Below, in pieces: positions 55,158-64,000 of a DNA stretch of 64,000 bases. The stretch is from Leguminivora glycinivorella (taxonomy: Eukaryota > Arthropoda > Insecta > Lepidoptera > Tortricidae). The stretch spans positions 8,866,001 through 8,930,000 of the forward strand of contig NC_062996.1 of NCBI RefSeq assembly GCF_023078275.1. Reading direction: 5' to 3'. Both the position numbers and the translations under genes were made by a program. How positions within the stretch are numbered: position 1 is the first letter of the stretch; each line of letters starts with the position of its first letter. The notes beneath the pieces are model-generated. The model was not told the DNA's origin and searched no databases. It saw nothing but the letters and a program-made list of their open reading frames with translations.

Positions 55158-55450
55158 GACTTATATTGACCGGGATATAGACCGTGATTACCTTTTTGAT
55201 TTTTGTCGAGCTCCCGATAGAGCACCATCAAGCAGACCATCGAGTGTGAACGCGACCAGTGGTAACGCTGAAAGTGAACGCAGCCGACGCGCGCGAAGGA
55301 GGGTAGATCGCGCGCTGTCTATACAACTTTAACATCCACCCGCCTTCGTCAGTTTTCCGTGATCATGATGCATGCAACTGCGTCGAAATATCGGAAGCTC
55401 GACAAAAATCAAAAAGGTAATCACGGTCTATATCCCGGTCAATATAAGTC
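55158..55450. mobile_element. TIR element with about 55-bp near-perfect ends
   Basis: The left end GACTTATATTGACCGGGATA through TTTTTGTCGAGCT is mirrored at the right by AGCTCGACAAAAATC to TATCCCGGTCAATATAAGTC. The interior is GC-richer (GCCGACGCGCGCGAAGGAGG). It is 293 bp with no transposase. Confidence 0.85.
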
Positions 55451-55539
55451 TAATGAAAATAACCGTGAATCATTCAAAAACTCTTAATACCGTTTTATAT
55501 CATAGCTTACATGTTTCTAATATTAGAGTCATATAACCC

Positions 55540-55650
55540 AGCAACCTTCAAATCTGGGGTGAACAGGCATCTTCTGGGCGAGCTCACTCCATCTTAGGCC
55601 ACGTCTTTGCCTTTTGGTGAATCTGTGGCCAAGAGTTGGCCCATTTATAA
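55540..55650 (+). pseudogene. LINE ORF2 C-terminal fragment
   Basis: Translation gives TFKSGVNRHLLGELTPS and a stop, resembling the last residues of Jockey/CR1-like polyproteins. A run of A follows at about 55653. Confidence 0.5.
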
Positions 55651-55741
55651 TTTAAAAAAAAAACTATAAAAAGCGCAATAACATTTTTTCATTCAAAGCT
55701 CAATATCAGATTCTTAAACGTTTATGTTATAACTTTAAATA

Positions 55742-56015
55742 ACCACAAAATTAAAATTTTGAAAAAACCCCCGACCGCGACATAGTAGACCGATTTTCAT
55801 GAAACATGGATAAGAACACTCCCGACTTACTCAGATTTCAGACCAAATCAAAACTAAATCCAACTCGGTTCATCCGTTCGGGAGCTACGATGCCACAGAC
55901 AAACACACACACAGACAGACAGACACACAGACAGATAGACAGACAGACAGACACACGCACAGACAGACAAGTCAAACTTATAACACCCCGTTTTTTTGCG
56001 TCGGGGGTAAAAAAT
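55742..56015 (+). repeat. Family E copy
   Basis: CCCCCGACCGCGACATAGTA to CACCCCGTTTTTTTGCGTCG, with a GACA/CACA tract. Confidence 0.75.
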
Positions 56016-56095
56016 AGGTTGAGTCTTATATGTGTCTCCTGAACCCATGTGTCATGAGTGACCAGTGTACACTTTATTTAATAATATCTGGGCAA

Positions 56096-56545
56096 CCGAG
56101 CTTCGCTCGGTTCTGTTTCGTATCCTTGACATGTGTCGCCATCTAGTTCAAAAATGAATAGTACCTACATCGAGCGAAAGAATTATCAGCCTTAACAACA
56201 CAACTACTCCACACGAGATGGCGCGCATTTCGCCACAAAAACTCAAATAGTGTATTTTTCTATTCGTTTTAGCCTTGACCTGTGTCGCCATCTAGTGTTT
56301 GCAATAAATAGTACTTACATCAACCGAAAGAATTCTGTCTTAACAGTACAACTACTGCACACGAGATGGCGCGCGAAGAAAACGCATGAAAACTCGAAAA
56401 TTCGCGTTTTCCGGGACCTAAGGATAAGTTAGACCGATTTTTCACCCCCAAAAACCCCCACATAACAAATTTCTGCGAAGTCGTTAGAGCGGTTTCCGAG
56501 ATCGTCAGTGTAAATAAATATATATATAAATAAATAAATAAATAA
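56096..56545 (+). mobile_element. LINE 3' region with tandem-dimer UTR and (TAAA)n tail
   Basis: CTTGACNTGTGTCGCCATCTAG and CACACGAGATGGCGCGC occur twice (about 56130-56240 and 56275-56375). The end CGTTAGAGCGGTTTCCGAGA then AAATAAATAAATAAATA is LINE 3'-UTR-like. The start contains CCGAGCTTCGCTCGG, a stable hairpin. No coding sequence remains. Confidence 0.6.
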
Positions 56546-56798
56546 ATATACAAGAATTGCTCGTTTAAAAGTATAAGATAATATGAAAAATTGTAATACA
56601 TTAAAAAAAATCAGTTGAATTGCTTTACCTAATAACTTCTTGTTACAAAATGGTGTAATCTCCCAAACCACTTGTAAATGGCAAAAGAAGGAAATTACGG
56701 AAACGATCAGGGCGGAGCGTGAAGCCATGTCACTCTAATAATCATTTGCTACGCGAAAGAAAACTTGGCTATTCTAAGCCCATAGCCAAATGTACTAG

Positions 56799-57273
56799 GG
56801 CATTTTCAGAATTTGGGACCCCCCAATTAGCGAAAGTTGTTCACAAAAATTAACTCACTGTCAGTTTTGTGACGATAATTTTATTAAGAATGAAATTTCA
56901 ATGTTTGAAAACATTGTTTTCATTACAGATGGTGTTTTTTTTTACGCAATAGTGCGAAAAGTGGTTCATTATATGTCAGGTCAAAACTTCCGAGGGCCAT
57001 CTGTACTGAAAAACGTCGTTCGATACACGTGCGAAAAGGAAATTCGTAACTCGTGTCGATTTAAAATTTTAATTTATCGCCACTCGTTTCAAACTTCCTC
57101 TTTTAAATGTACTATTTTCTGTTAAGTACATAAACTTTAAGAGATAAGCTACATTCATAATGTGAAAAAAAGTATTTAAGACAGATTTCATGACTAAATG
57201 TCGTCACAAAACTGACAGCAAGTAAATTTTTGACAACTTTTGCTAATTGCGGGACCCAAATTCTGAAAATGCC
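56799..57273. mobile_element. TIR element with a family A copy in its centre
   Basis: The left TIR GGCATTTTCAGAATTTGGGA continues through GTCAGTTTTGTGACGA. The right TIR is its complement, imperfect over about 75 bp. A family A repeat on the minus strand (about 56920-57115, CAGATGGTG...CATCTGTACTGA) lies between the TIRs, so the outer element was the host. Confidence 0.75.
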
Positions 57274-57393
57274 TCCTATCGCTTAAAAAAAATATTTTTT
57301 TTTAAATTTAATATGCTAAACAAAGACGTTTAATATGTTATGAGGAACAACATTACGGTTGTTGAATAGGATGGCAAATAGAATTATGGCAAA

Positions 57394-57572
57394 CTAGCTT
57401 TCACCCGCGGCTGCGTTCGCATTAGAAAGAGACAAAAAGTAGCCTATGTCACTCTCCATCCCTTCAAATATTCCCACTTAAAAAATCACAACAATTCGTC
57501 GCTCCGTTTTGCCATGAAAGACGGACAAACAAACAGACACACACGCTTTTCCACTTATAATATTAGTATGGA
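57394..57572 (-). mobile_element. Short non-autonomous Helitron (minus)
   Basis: CTAG at 57394-57397 (the 3' end on the minus strand) and A|TCCATACTAATATTATAAGT at the right. It is full length. Confidence 0.82.
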
Positions 57573-57602
57573 TGAAATTCTAGCAAATGGGGTATCCCAT
57601 TA

Positions 57603-58125
57603 TAGTACGTTACGACACAAGTGCGGAAAAAAGGAAGTTCAAAATGAGTGGCGATAAAAAAATATATATATATATATAATTATATATATATATATTATAG
57701 GACATTCTTACACAGATTGACTGAGGCCCACGGTAAGCTCAAGAAGGCTTGTGTTGTGGGTACTCAGACAACGATATATATAATATATAAATACTTATAT
57801 ACATAGAAAACATCCATGACTCAGGAACAGTTATATGTGCTCATCAAGTCATCACACTAATAAATGCCCTTACCGGGATTCGAACCCGGGACCGCGGCGC
57901 AGCAGGCTGGGTCACTACCGACTGCGCCAGACCGGTCGTCAAATAATCGATAATCGTGTTGTAATACCGTAAGGAGTGTTTTAAATCGACACGAGTTACG
58001 AATTTCTTTTTCGCACATGTATCGTACGACGTTTTTCATTACCGATGGCCCTCCGAAATTTCCACCTGACAAGAAAATGAACCACTTCTCACACTAGTGC
58101 GTAAAAAAGCACTATCTGTATTCAA
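57603..58125 (+). repeat. Family A copy split by a SINE
   Basis: The family A left part (GTTACGACACAAGTGCGG) lies at 57603-57660 and the rest (GGAGTGTTTTAAATCGACAC to GCACTATCTGTATTCA) at 57955-58125. The intervening 57663-57940 is a complete tRNA-derived SINE on the minus strand, with A box GACGACCGGTCTGGCGCAGT and B box GGGTTCGAATCCCGG. It belongs to the subfamily ending with CCCACGGTAAGCTCAAGAAG. Confidence 0.8.
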
Positions 58126-58462
58126 GTCGTTTTCACCACACCCGCAAACCAAATGTGCTATTGCACGCAGGCGGAGCGTGAGTTATAGAAAAATCGTTCT
58201 CCCGAGGGAATAATGAAATTTCTAGTACCGTAATTAATTTTTTTACATCTATTTACATATTTTTTATATTGTAAGTGTGATGAAAAACATTGTGTGTAAC
58301 TCGGGGAGTATGAATATTACTAACTCGAGTCTTTAAATCGCTCCGGCAAGCCGTCGCGATTTAACTTACTCTCGTTAGTAATATTCAACTTCCTCCCCTT
58401 GTTGCACAATGTACTATTATTGGTCAAATATGGTATTTAAGCAAAAATGTTTGGCCTCAAGA
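58126..58462. other. Unassigned spacer
   Basis: No supported feature. It contains GAGTATGAATATTACTAACTC-like partial palindromes. Confidence 0.35.
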
Positions 58463-58910
58463 AATAGTTATTTGTTTTACAAGGGGCAAAGTTGTTATTT
58501 AACCGCACGTGCCAATATTGATACCCGAGCAAGCGAAAGATACCAATATTGAACCGCGAGCGTAGCGAGTGGTTCAAAAAGTAGAATCTTGAGCGTTGCG
58601 AGGGTTTCAAGGCACGAAGGTTAAACAAACTTTGCCCCCGAGTGAAACACAACATTTTTCACCACACCAACACGAACAAAATACAGACTATAAAACATCA
58701 AACTAAATCAAATCCATCAATTTATTCAATATTTAGAATTCTAAATCATTATTTTTAAGTAAATTCTAACAGCCAGCGCAAGACATCAAGTTAAAATTTG
58801 TATGAAATTACTTTGCACTCTTGTGGATAAAATGCAATTTTGCTATCTGTTTTCGAATAGCAAAGAGAGCCTTTACCAGTTGGTGTGGTGAAAATTTCTT
58901 TTTTCTCCTT
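58463..58910. mobile_element. Family K element, copy 1
   Basis: It begins GTTATTTGTTTTACAAGGGG and ends GCCTTTACCAGTTGGTGTGG. Internal motifs are TTGAACCGCGAGCGTAGCGA and CACACCAACACGAACAAAAT. The copy at 61108-61545 is colinear and very similar. No coding capacity is present. Confidence 0.7.
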
Positions 58911-59474
58911 TTTCTAACCAAATCACAATACTGAATACATAAAAGCTCAGATTCACTTATTCTTTCCTTATTTGTATAACAAAGTATCACAGAGTAATTT
59001 ATCGATTATTTTAATCTGGAGCAGATATCTGGGTTATTCTTTATTAGTTTCAAACTGGGCTGATTAAAATAGACCTTTTATTGTTTTAACAAGTTTTCTA
59101 CTAGTGATATTTTTAATTTAGTTTGAATAGCTTAGTGATTTGATATTAGTTCTTTATAAATGAATGCAGTTTTAGAATAGCATGATATCCAGAGGCCGTG
59201 AGTTCAAGTCTCACCCAAGGCAGACATTTTTCACTTTTAAATTTATTCTAAGCCTAGTGGCATCGATTGCAGACGTTTCTGCTAATCAGAAGTTAAAATT
59301 TAGCTTGATATCTTTAACTATTCACAGATCAATTCAAACTTTAAGCACGTCAAATATTAGCTCTCAATACTATATGAATAAGATAATTATGTCAATAGTT
59401 TTAGTATGATAGTGTGCAAAAACGTCACCTTTTCACTTTGACCTTGACATCAGTTTGAATGCTTATAACATTAA
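58911..59474. other. Mostly unassigned; B-box-like string at about 59205
   Basis: GAGTTCAAGTCTCACCCAAG at about 59201-59220 resembles the head of a tRNA-derived SINE, but no A box or tail is clear. Nothing else is supported. Confidence 0.35.
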
Positions 59475-59984
59475 GAGGATACGGTAGCGAAAATGCTATA
59501 ATGGAAAGGAGCCCCCCTTTCAACTTGGGAATTTTAGTTAAATATACAAGTGTTATTAACTAGATTTATCGAAAAAAAATTGTCCATTAAGAACAACTCA
59601 GTCAAAAGATATTTCAAAAAAATCTTTAAAATCGAGGTTCCGCTCTCGACTCTTTCCTCCTTCAAAACTTAATCAATCGGAACGAAATTAGAGAATCTGA
59701 ATAACAATGAAATAATCTATGTCGGACCGTTTAGCTTTTTTGGTTAATTGTTACCAATCTTGAATATCACACCTTTTTTTGCGCCACAATGAAAAAGGCC
59801 GTTTTTGGAAATTTTTATTGGCTCTAGAGTCTTTAAAAAGCAGAATATCAAAAAAATCAAAACGGTCCGACACCGATAAAAATAATAACAATCTGTGTTA
59901 AAAAAATCATTGCTCTATCTTCAAAAACCAGGGAGGAAATAGTCGAGAGCGTTTGTATGGAGAATTGACCCCTACCGTATCGTC
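59475..59984. mobile_element. TTAA-flanked TIR element, copy 1
   Basis: Ends GAGGATACGGTAG and CTACCGTATCGTC are inverted repeats, and TTAA lies immediately outside both (59471-59474 and 59985-59988), as for piggyBac-type elements. The 510-bp body has no transposase. Internally, GCTCTCGACTCTTTCCTCC and GGAGGAAATAGTCGAGAGCG form a second inverted pair. Copy 2 is at 62650-63328 in the opposite orientation. Confidence 0.8.
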
Positions 59985-59992
59985 TTAAGGGC

Positions 59993-60235
59993 CAGTTGCA
60001 TCAACCACATTTGACAGACACATCATCGTCACGCAGCAGACGTGTATGGAACTTCCCATACAATAAAATTTAACGACCGCTTTAACGGTGCCAGACGGTT
60101 TGTTGCAACCGGCCCTAGGGTCGGTTGCAACAAACCATCTGTCATTGTCAAAGCGTTCGTTAAATTTTATTATATGGGAAGTTCCATAGCTGTCTTCTGC
60201 GTGACGATGATGTATGTCAAATGTGATTGATAAAG
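59993..60235. mobile_element. Family F inverted dimer
   Basis: Two family F units meet tail to tail near 60114: GGCCAGTTGCATCAACCACA...GTTGCAACCGGCCCT, then AGGGTCGGTTGCAACAAACC...GTCAAATGTGATTG. Together they form a palindrome of about 240 bp. A single unit is at 12996-13128. Confidence 0.75.
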
Positions 60236-60253
60236 TTTTTTTGGAAATATTTG

Positions 60254-60310
60254 AGATTGTGGTTTTTTTAACCCCCGACACAAAAACGAAGGGGTGTTAT
60301 AAGTTTGACG

Positions 60311-60345
<35 letters not shown>

Positions 60346-60515
60346 GTATCTGTCTGTGGCATCGTAGCTCCCGAACGGATGAACCGATTTCGATTTAGTT
60401 TTTTTCTTTTTTTGAAAGCTGAGTTAGTCGGGAGTGTTCTTAGCCATGTTTCATGAAAATCGGTCTACTATGTCGCGGTCGGGGGTTTTTTCAATATTTT
60501 AATTTTGTGGTTATT
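60254..60515 (-). repeat. Family E copy (minus)
   Basis: AACCCCCGACACAAAAACGA through (TGTC)n and CGGATGAACCGATTTCGATT to GTCGCGGTCGGGGGTTTTTT. Confidence 0.8.
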
Positions 60516-60784
60516 AAATAATAAAAAGTTGGAAAATATTTACTAACGCTTCGAGCAGAGTCGATTGAGGGGGTGTGTTATTGTGAAGGTTGAATATACA
60601 ATCGACTCATGCTTGACTACGTTTTTTTGGAAGCTCAAATTCTCTATGTGTAGAATCTGAGATTTCATAACAATCACTTTTTTGACTGCGAATGATTTGT
60701 AAACAGGTATTGTGGATATTGAGTATAAATAAATAACAATTAAGTTAAAATAACAACAATTACAAATAATTAACAATTAGGTTA
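60516..60784. other. Unassigned spacer
   Basis: No supported feature. Confidence 0.35.
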
Positions 60785-60945
60785 AAATTGTGGCGTATAT
60801 AGGCCAGAGGCTGGCAACCTGTCACTGCAATGTCACAATTTTAGTTTTCTTTCAACCTCTGCCAAGAGTGGCACTGAAACTTGAGTAGTTCATGTGCTCT
60901 GCCTACCCCTTTATGGGATACAGGCGTGATTGTATGTATTGTATG
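60785..60945 (+). mobile_element. Family B copy, 5'-truncated
   Basis: It starts at AAATTGTGGCGTATATAGGC in the middle of the element and ends in GATACAGGCGTGATTGTATG. Confidence 0.75.
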
Positions 60946-61107
60946 TAACAATTAAGTAATTCAAAATGCCTTCCTATTGTGCCACAGACCTCTTATAGAA
61001 GATAAAAGGGCCCACAAGTGGCCCTAAATGTAAACTGTTGAAATCTTGCGATTTTCTCGTGTTATAATATCGTATAGATGAAAAATAAATATAGTCGTAG
61101 GCAATAG

Positions 61108-61545
61108 TTATTTGTTTTACAAGGGGGCAAAGTAGTTGTTTAACCGCACGTGCCAATATTGATATCCGAGCAAGCGAAAGATTCCAATATTGAACCGCGA
61201 ACGTAGCGAGTGGTTCAAAAAGTGGATTCTTGAGCGTTACGATGGTATCAAGGCACGAAGGTTAAACAAACTTTGCCACTGAGTGAAACACAAAATTTTT
61301 CACCACACCAACACGAACAAAATACTGACTATAAAACATCAAAATAAATGAAAACCATCAATTTATTCAATATTTATGATTAAAAATCATCATTTATAGG
61401 TAAAATCTAGCAGCCAGATTAAGACATCGAGTTAAAATTCGTATGAAATTACTTTGCCCCTTGTGGATAAAATGCAATTTTGCTATCTGTATTCGAATAG
61501 CAAAGAAAGCCTTTACCAGTTGGTGTGGTGAAAAAGCTTTTTTAC
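61108..61545. mobile_element. Family K element, copy 2
   Basis: Colinear with 58463-58910 over its full length, from GTTATTTGTTTTACAAGGGG to GCCTTTACCAGTTGGTGTGG, with point changes. Confidence 0.7.
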
Positions 61546-61741
61546 TACACTTTTTTTCATACCACACGGTTTCCAACATACATACGGATACCCCGATAGC
61601 CTCATCATTAGCATTTAAGCCTGCAACATACCTGAACATACATACCAGTAGCTTGCACAACTGGTATGCCAACTGCGTACAAAATACTTGCATGCCAGTT
61701 CATTTGCCAGTAATTGTGCATACGGCTGGCATGCTAGTTAA
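61546..61741. other. Unassigned spacer with repeated GCCAGTTC/GCATGCC motifs
   Basis: CTGGTATGCC, GCATGCCAGT and GGCATGCTAG recur between 61620 and 61740. They may be remnants of subterminal repeats of an unidentified transposon. Confidence 0.35.
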
Positions 61742-61864
61742 CACTTTCGCTACCAAGAACCCGACTGTCGGGCACACCGCTCGTAGAAGCGTAGCCGATT
61801 ACATGGGTTTCCCCGTATGTAGCGAAAATGTCGTAGCGCCGCGTAGAGCCCGGTTTCGAAAGTG
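61742..61864. mobile_element. 123-bp TTAA-flanked MITE
   Basis: CACTTTCG at the left and CGAAAGTG at the right are flanked by TTAA on both sides (61738-61741 and 61865-61868). CGGGC motifs inside are also inverted. It is a piggyBac-type non-autonomous element by structure. Confidence 0.7.
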
Positions 61865-61984
61865 TTAAGCAAACTACAAGGATGTGTAATTGTGCTTGAA
61901 ACGCTTGCTACACCGGAGGTTTAACATACGCGTTGCCAACCCTGTTAATATTTGGCTCATACTGAAAAAAAAAATTAAATTAAA

Positions 61985-62213
61985 TTAAAATTAGAATTTC
62001 ACCACCCCCCTTTCTTCCCGTGGGTGTCGTAGAAGGCGACTGTGGGATATGGGTTAAATTGTGGCGTAGGCGAGAGGCTGGCAACCTGTCACTGCAATGT
62101 CACAGTTTCGTTTTCTTTCAACCCCTTCTTTGCCAAGAGTGGCACTGAAGCTTTAGTAGTTTCATGTGCTCTGCCTACCCCTTTATGGGACACAGGCGTG
62201 ATTGTATGTATGT
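61985..62213 (+). mobile_element. Family B copy, nearly full length
   Basis: From AGAATTTCACCACCCCCC to GACACAGGCGTGATTGTATG with a short (TATG)n tail. Confidence 0.8.
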
Positions 62214-62649
62214 AAAATTAAAATAGCCTTTCTTACTGAGTTTTAAGTTAAGTTTGAATTATCATTGTTAGCATTAAAGTTAGTTTCAAATTTTGGTTTT
62301 TGATTTTATATCTGTTCTTTAGTTTTTAAATGAAGTCTCGTAGCTCAGTTTGCCTCCCTGGCAAAGGCCTCCTCTAAATCCCTCCAGTGTGTCCTGCCTG
62401 GCATGGTTGCTCTTTTCCAGAAAAATGTATAGCTCATTTTTAGTCGGTAAAAAACTTGTGTTTATAATTACGTAAACAAAGTTATTCAAATATGGAAATG
62501 AGAAAGGGTTGTTTACTTCTCCCCAAACTGGCGGAATAAAGGAAAACTTTGTAGGGGGCGTGAGATCAAAAACGGAAAAGTTCCTTAATTGTGGCGTTCG
62601 TAGGCTTTCTTAGATAAGTGGGTGAAATGGAAAATTTGTGTATTTTTAA
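62214..62649. other. Unassigned spacer
   Basis: No supported feature. Confidence 0.35.
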
Positions 62650-63328
62650 GACGATACAAGAGGGGTCAATTCTCCATACAAACGCTCTCGACTATTTCCT
62701 TCCTGGTTTTTGCAGATAGAGCAATGATTTTTTCAATACAGATTATTATTATTTTTGTCTGTCTGTGTAAACGGTTCCGTTTTGATTTTTTGATATTTTT
62801 ATTTTTAAAGACGCTAGAGCCCATCAAAGTTTTCCAAAAACGACCATATTGATTGTGGCGCAAAAAAAGGTGTGGTTTTAACTATAAAACTCCCGTGAGA
62901 CTCATACATATTTAAAAATATTTTAAGCGGGTTACTCACGTATTAAGTCGATATAGCGTTCGACATGTTTCGGTTCAATTTCGAGAAACATGTCGAACGC
63001 TATATCGACTTAATACGTGAGTAACCCGCTTAAAATATTTTTAAAAAGGTGTGGTATTCAAAATTGATAACAATTAGACAAAAAATTTAAACGGACCCAC
63101 ACAGATTATTACATTGTTGTTCACAGATTCTCAAATTTCGTTACGATTGATTAAGTTTAGAAGGAGGAAACAGTCGAGAGCGGAACCTCGATTTTAAAGA
63201 TTGTTTCTCAATATCTTTTAACTGAGTTGTTCTGAATGGACAATTTTTTTTCGATGAATCTAGTCGATAAATCACTAACTGAAATTCCCAAATTGAGAGG
63301 CTCTTTCAGTTTAGCATTTTCGCTGCTT
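62650..63328. mobile_element. TTAA-type TIR element, copy 2, interrupted and truncated
   Basis: It is an inverted relative of the element at 59475. The left end GACGATAC follows TTAA (62646-62649). It is interrupted by a 166-bp insertion at 62877-63042 with a 13-bp TSD. The right end is lost at about 63328, where a different hairpin element begins. Confidence 0.75.
62877..63042. mobile_element. Inserted element with a perfect 61-bp hairpin and 13-bp TSD
   Basis: AAAAAGGTGTGGT occurs at 62864-62876 and 63043-63055, bounding the insert. The insert starts TTTAACTATAAAACTCCCGT; similar starts are at 34215 and, inverted, at 52110-52160. The arms 62911-62971 and 62985-63045 are exact complements around a 13-nt loop (the last bases of the right arm overlap the TSD). 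Confidence 0.8.
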
Positions 63329-63486
63329 TTACGTAATAGTATTTTATGCAACAGGCGTTTAAAGGAGGTCAAAAAAGACGAGTGGCGTGAGTAACAATTT
63401 GAGGCGAAGCCGAAAATTGTTATTGAGACGCCACGAGTATTTTTTGACTCAGTTAAACACCGTTGCATACAATACTTTTTCTACGA
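63329..63486. mobile_element. Hairpin element with GAGGCGAAGCCG loop region
   Basis: GTAATAGTATTTTATGCAAC on the left pairs imperfectly with GTTGCATACAATACTTTTTC on the right. GTCAAAAAAGACGAGTGGCG pairs with CGCCACGAGTATTTTTTGAC. The centre GGCGAAGCC is a GNA-loop mini-hairpin. Confidence 0.7.
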
Positions 63487-64000
63487 CCATGCACTTAGTT
63501 TTTAATAGTTTTCTTGAATAAATTTCGTGAAATTCACACTGTTTCCTGTATTTTGACTCAAAGGTTTGTACTGTCAGCTCGGCTGCGCAAAGCCTTTCCG
63601 CGCACGCCCGCAGTGTCGTTATAAGGCGTTGCCATGGTTACAGAGCCAAACAATGCGTTTTCAGTTTTTTCGATACTGCGCGCATGCGCGGAAAGCCGGC
63701 GGACGCTGGCTTTGGGGAATAGACCTTTATGTAGGGTTTTAAAGATCTGTGCACGACCCTGTAAATGACGAATAACAGTTCGGGAGTAGAAAAAATATTT
63801 TAACGTTAAGGTATTGTAAAGATTATCTTCACGACCGGTCTAACCTAGAGGGTAGTACTTAGGTTGGCTTGTGGGTAGTAAGTAGCTTACGGTGGGTGGG
63901 TGGATTTTTTTTTTTCAGCCCCTCCTCCTCCTTTTGGTCCGAGGGTGCTTTTATAAGCAAGCCGGGGGAGCATCGTGGTAGAATATTTTTGAACTCATGG
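63487..64000. other. Unassigned, with a GC-rich inverted-repeat patch
   Basis: At about 63578-63715, CTGCGCAAAGCCTTTCCGCG and GCGCATGCGCGGAAAGCCGG form an imperfect inverted pair. Nothing else is supported up to the window end. Confidence 0.35.

Overview
The window looks like repeat-rich nuclear DNA from a moth or butterfly. The evidence is AT-rich, intron-style sequence with metazoan splice sites and no bacterial gene organisation. It also carries dense copies of repeat types common in Lepidoptera: Helitrons ending in CTAG|T, tRNA-derived SINEs with A and B boxes, hAT, mariner, P and piggyBac-like MITEs, 5'-truncated LINEs with microsatellite tails, and (GACA)n/(GGAC)n-bearing dispersed repeats. 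The lepidopteran assignment is an inference from these patterns; I could not search a database. I see no complete, confidently named host gene. Protein-coding signals are an unrecognised split gene (exons near 13.2, 24.3 and 24.5 kb), three LINE polyproteins (7.9, 12.1 and 52.2-54.3 kb), an RTE remnant (32.3-32.9 kb) and a two-exon THAP mini-gene inside a P-superfamily element (37.7-39.4 kb).

Layout: 0-2.1 kb holds dispersed repeats and a TA-flanked TIR element. 2.2-4.4 kb is a GC-rich 182-bp satellite. 4.4-11.3 kb holds SINEs, tandem repeats, a Helitron, a LINE with a 6-bp target-site duplication (TSD) and two short retro-insertions with 12- and 17-bp TSDs. 11.3-27.2 kb is a nested complex: a short intron of the split gene contains a hAT-like insertion (13387-23758) with a perfect 8-bp TSD. 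That hAT now contains a SINE, two Helitrons joined head to tail with no spacer (15218-18007 and 18008-21233), and a 2.3-kb imperfect palindrome. 27-34 kb is more nested repeats. 34.4-35.3 kb is a 120-bp satellite. 35.3-40.6 kb is a satellite of about 103-bp units built on a G/C hairpin and split by the P-like element. 41-64 kb holds a perfect 162-bp inverted repeat, several MITEs with clean TSDs, and a LINE with an RNase H domain that is interrupted by a SINE-like element.

Cross-cutting theme: two satellites of different sequence, the Helitron interiors and several Helitron 3' ends are rich in short G/C stems closed by GNA triloops (GAA, GCA, GGA, GTA), often the exact heptamer GCGAAGC, a sequence known to form an unusually stable DNA mini-hairpin. 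The 182-bp satellite shares its core with the Helitron interior, which suggests that Helitron cargo has been amplified as a free-standing satellite.

Family letters used below are local labels. A: foldback with CAGTACAGATGG ends. B: about 247-bp SINE-like element with a (TATG)n tail. C: LINE 3' end with a (TAAA)n tail. D: CCGGCCAAGTGCGAGTCGG repeat. E: repeat with CCCCCGAC and (GACA)n. F: GGGCCNGTTGCA MITE. G: (CCGT)n repeat ending in GAGCGTGGCCCGACACGCT. H: GCTGAGCAT MITE. J: CAAGGCTCGG hAT MITE. K: repeat starting GTTATTTGTTTTACAAGG.
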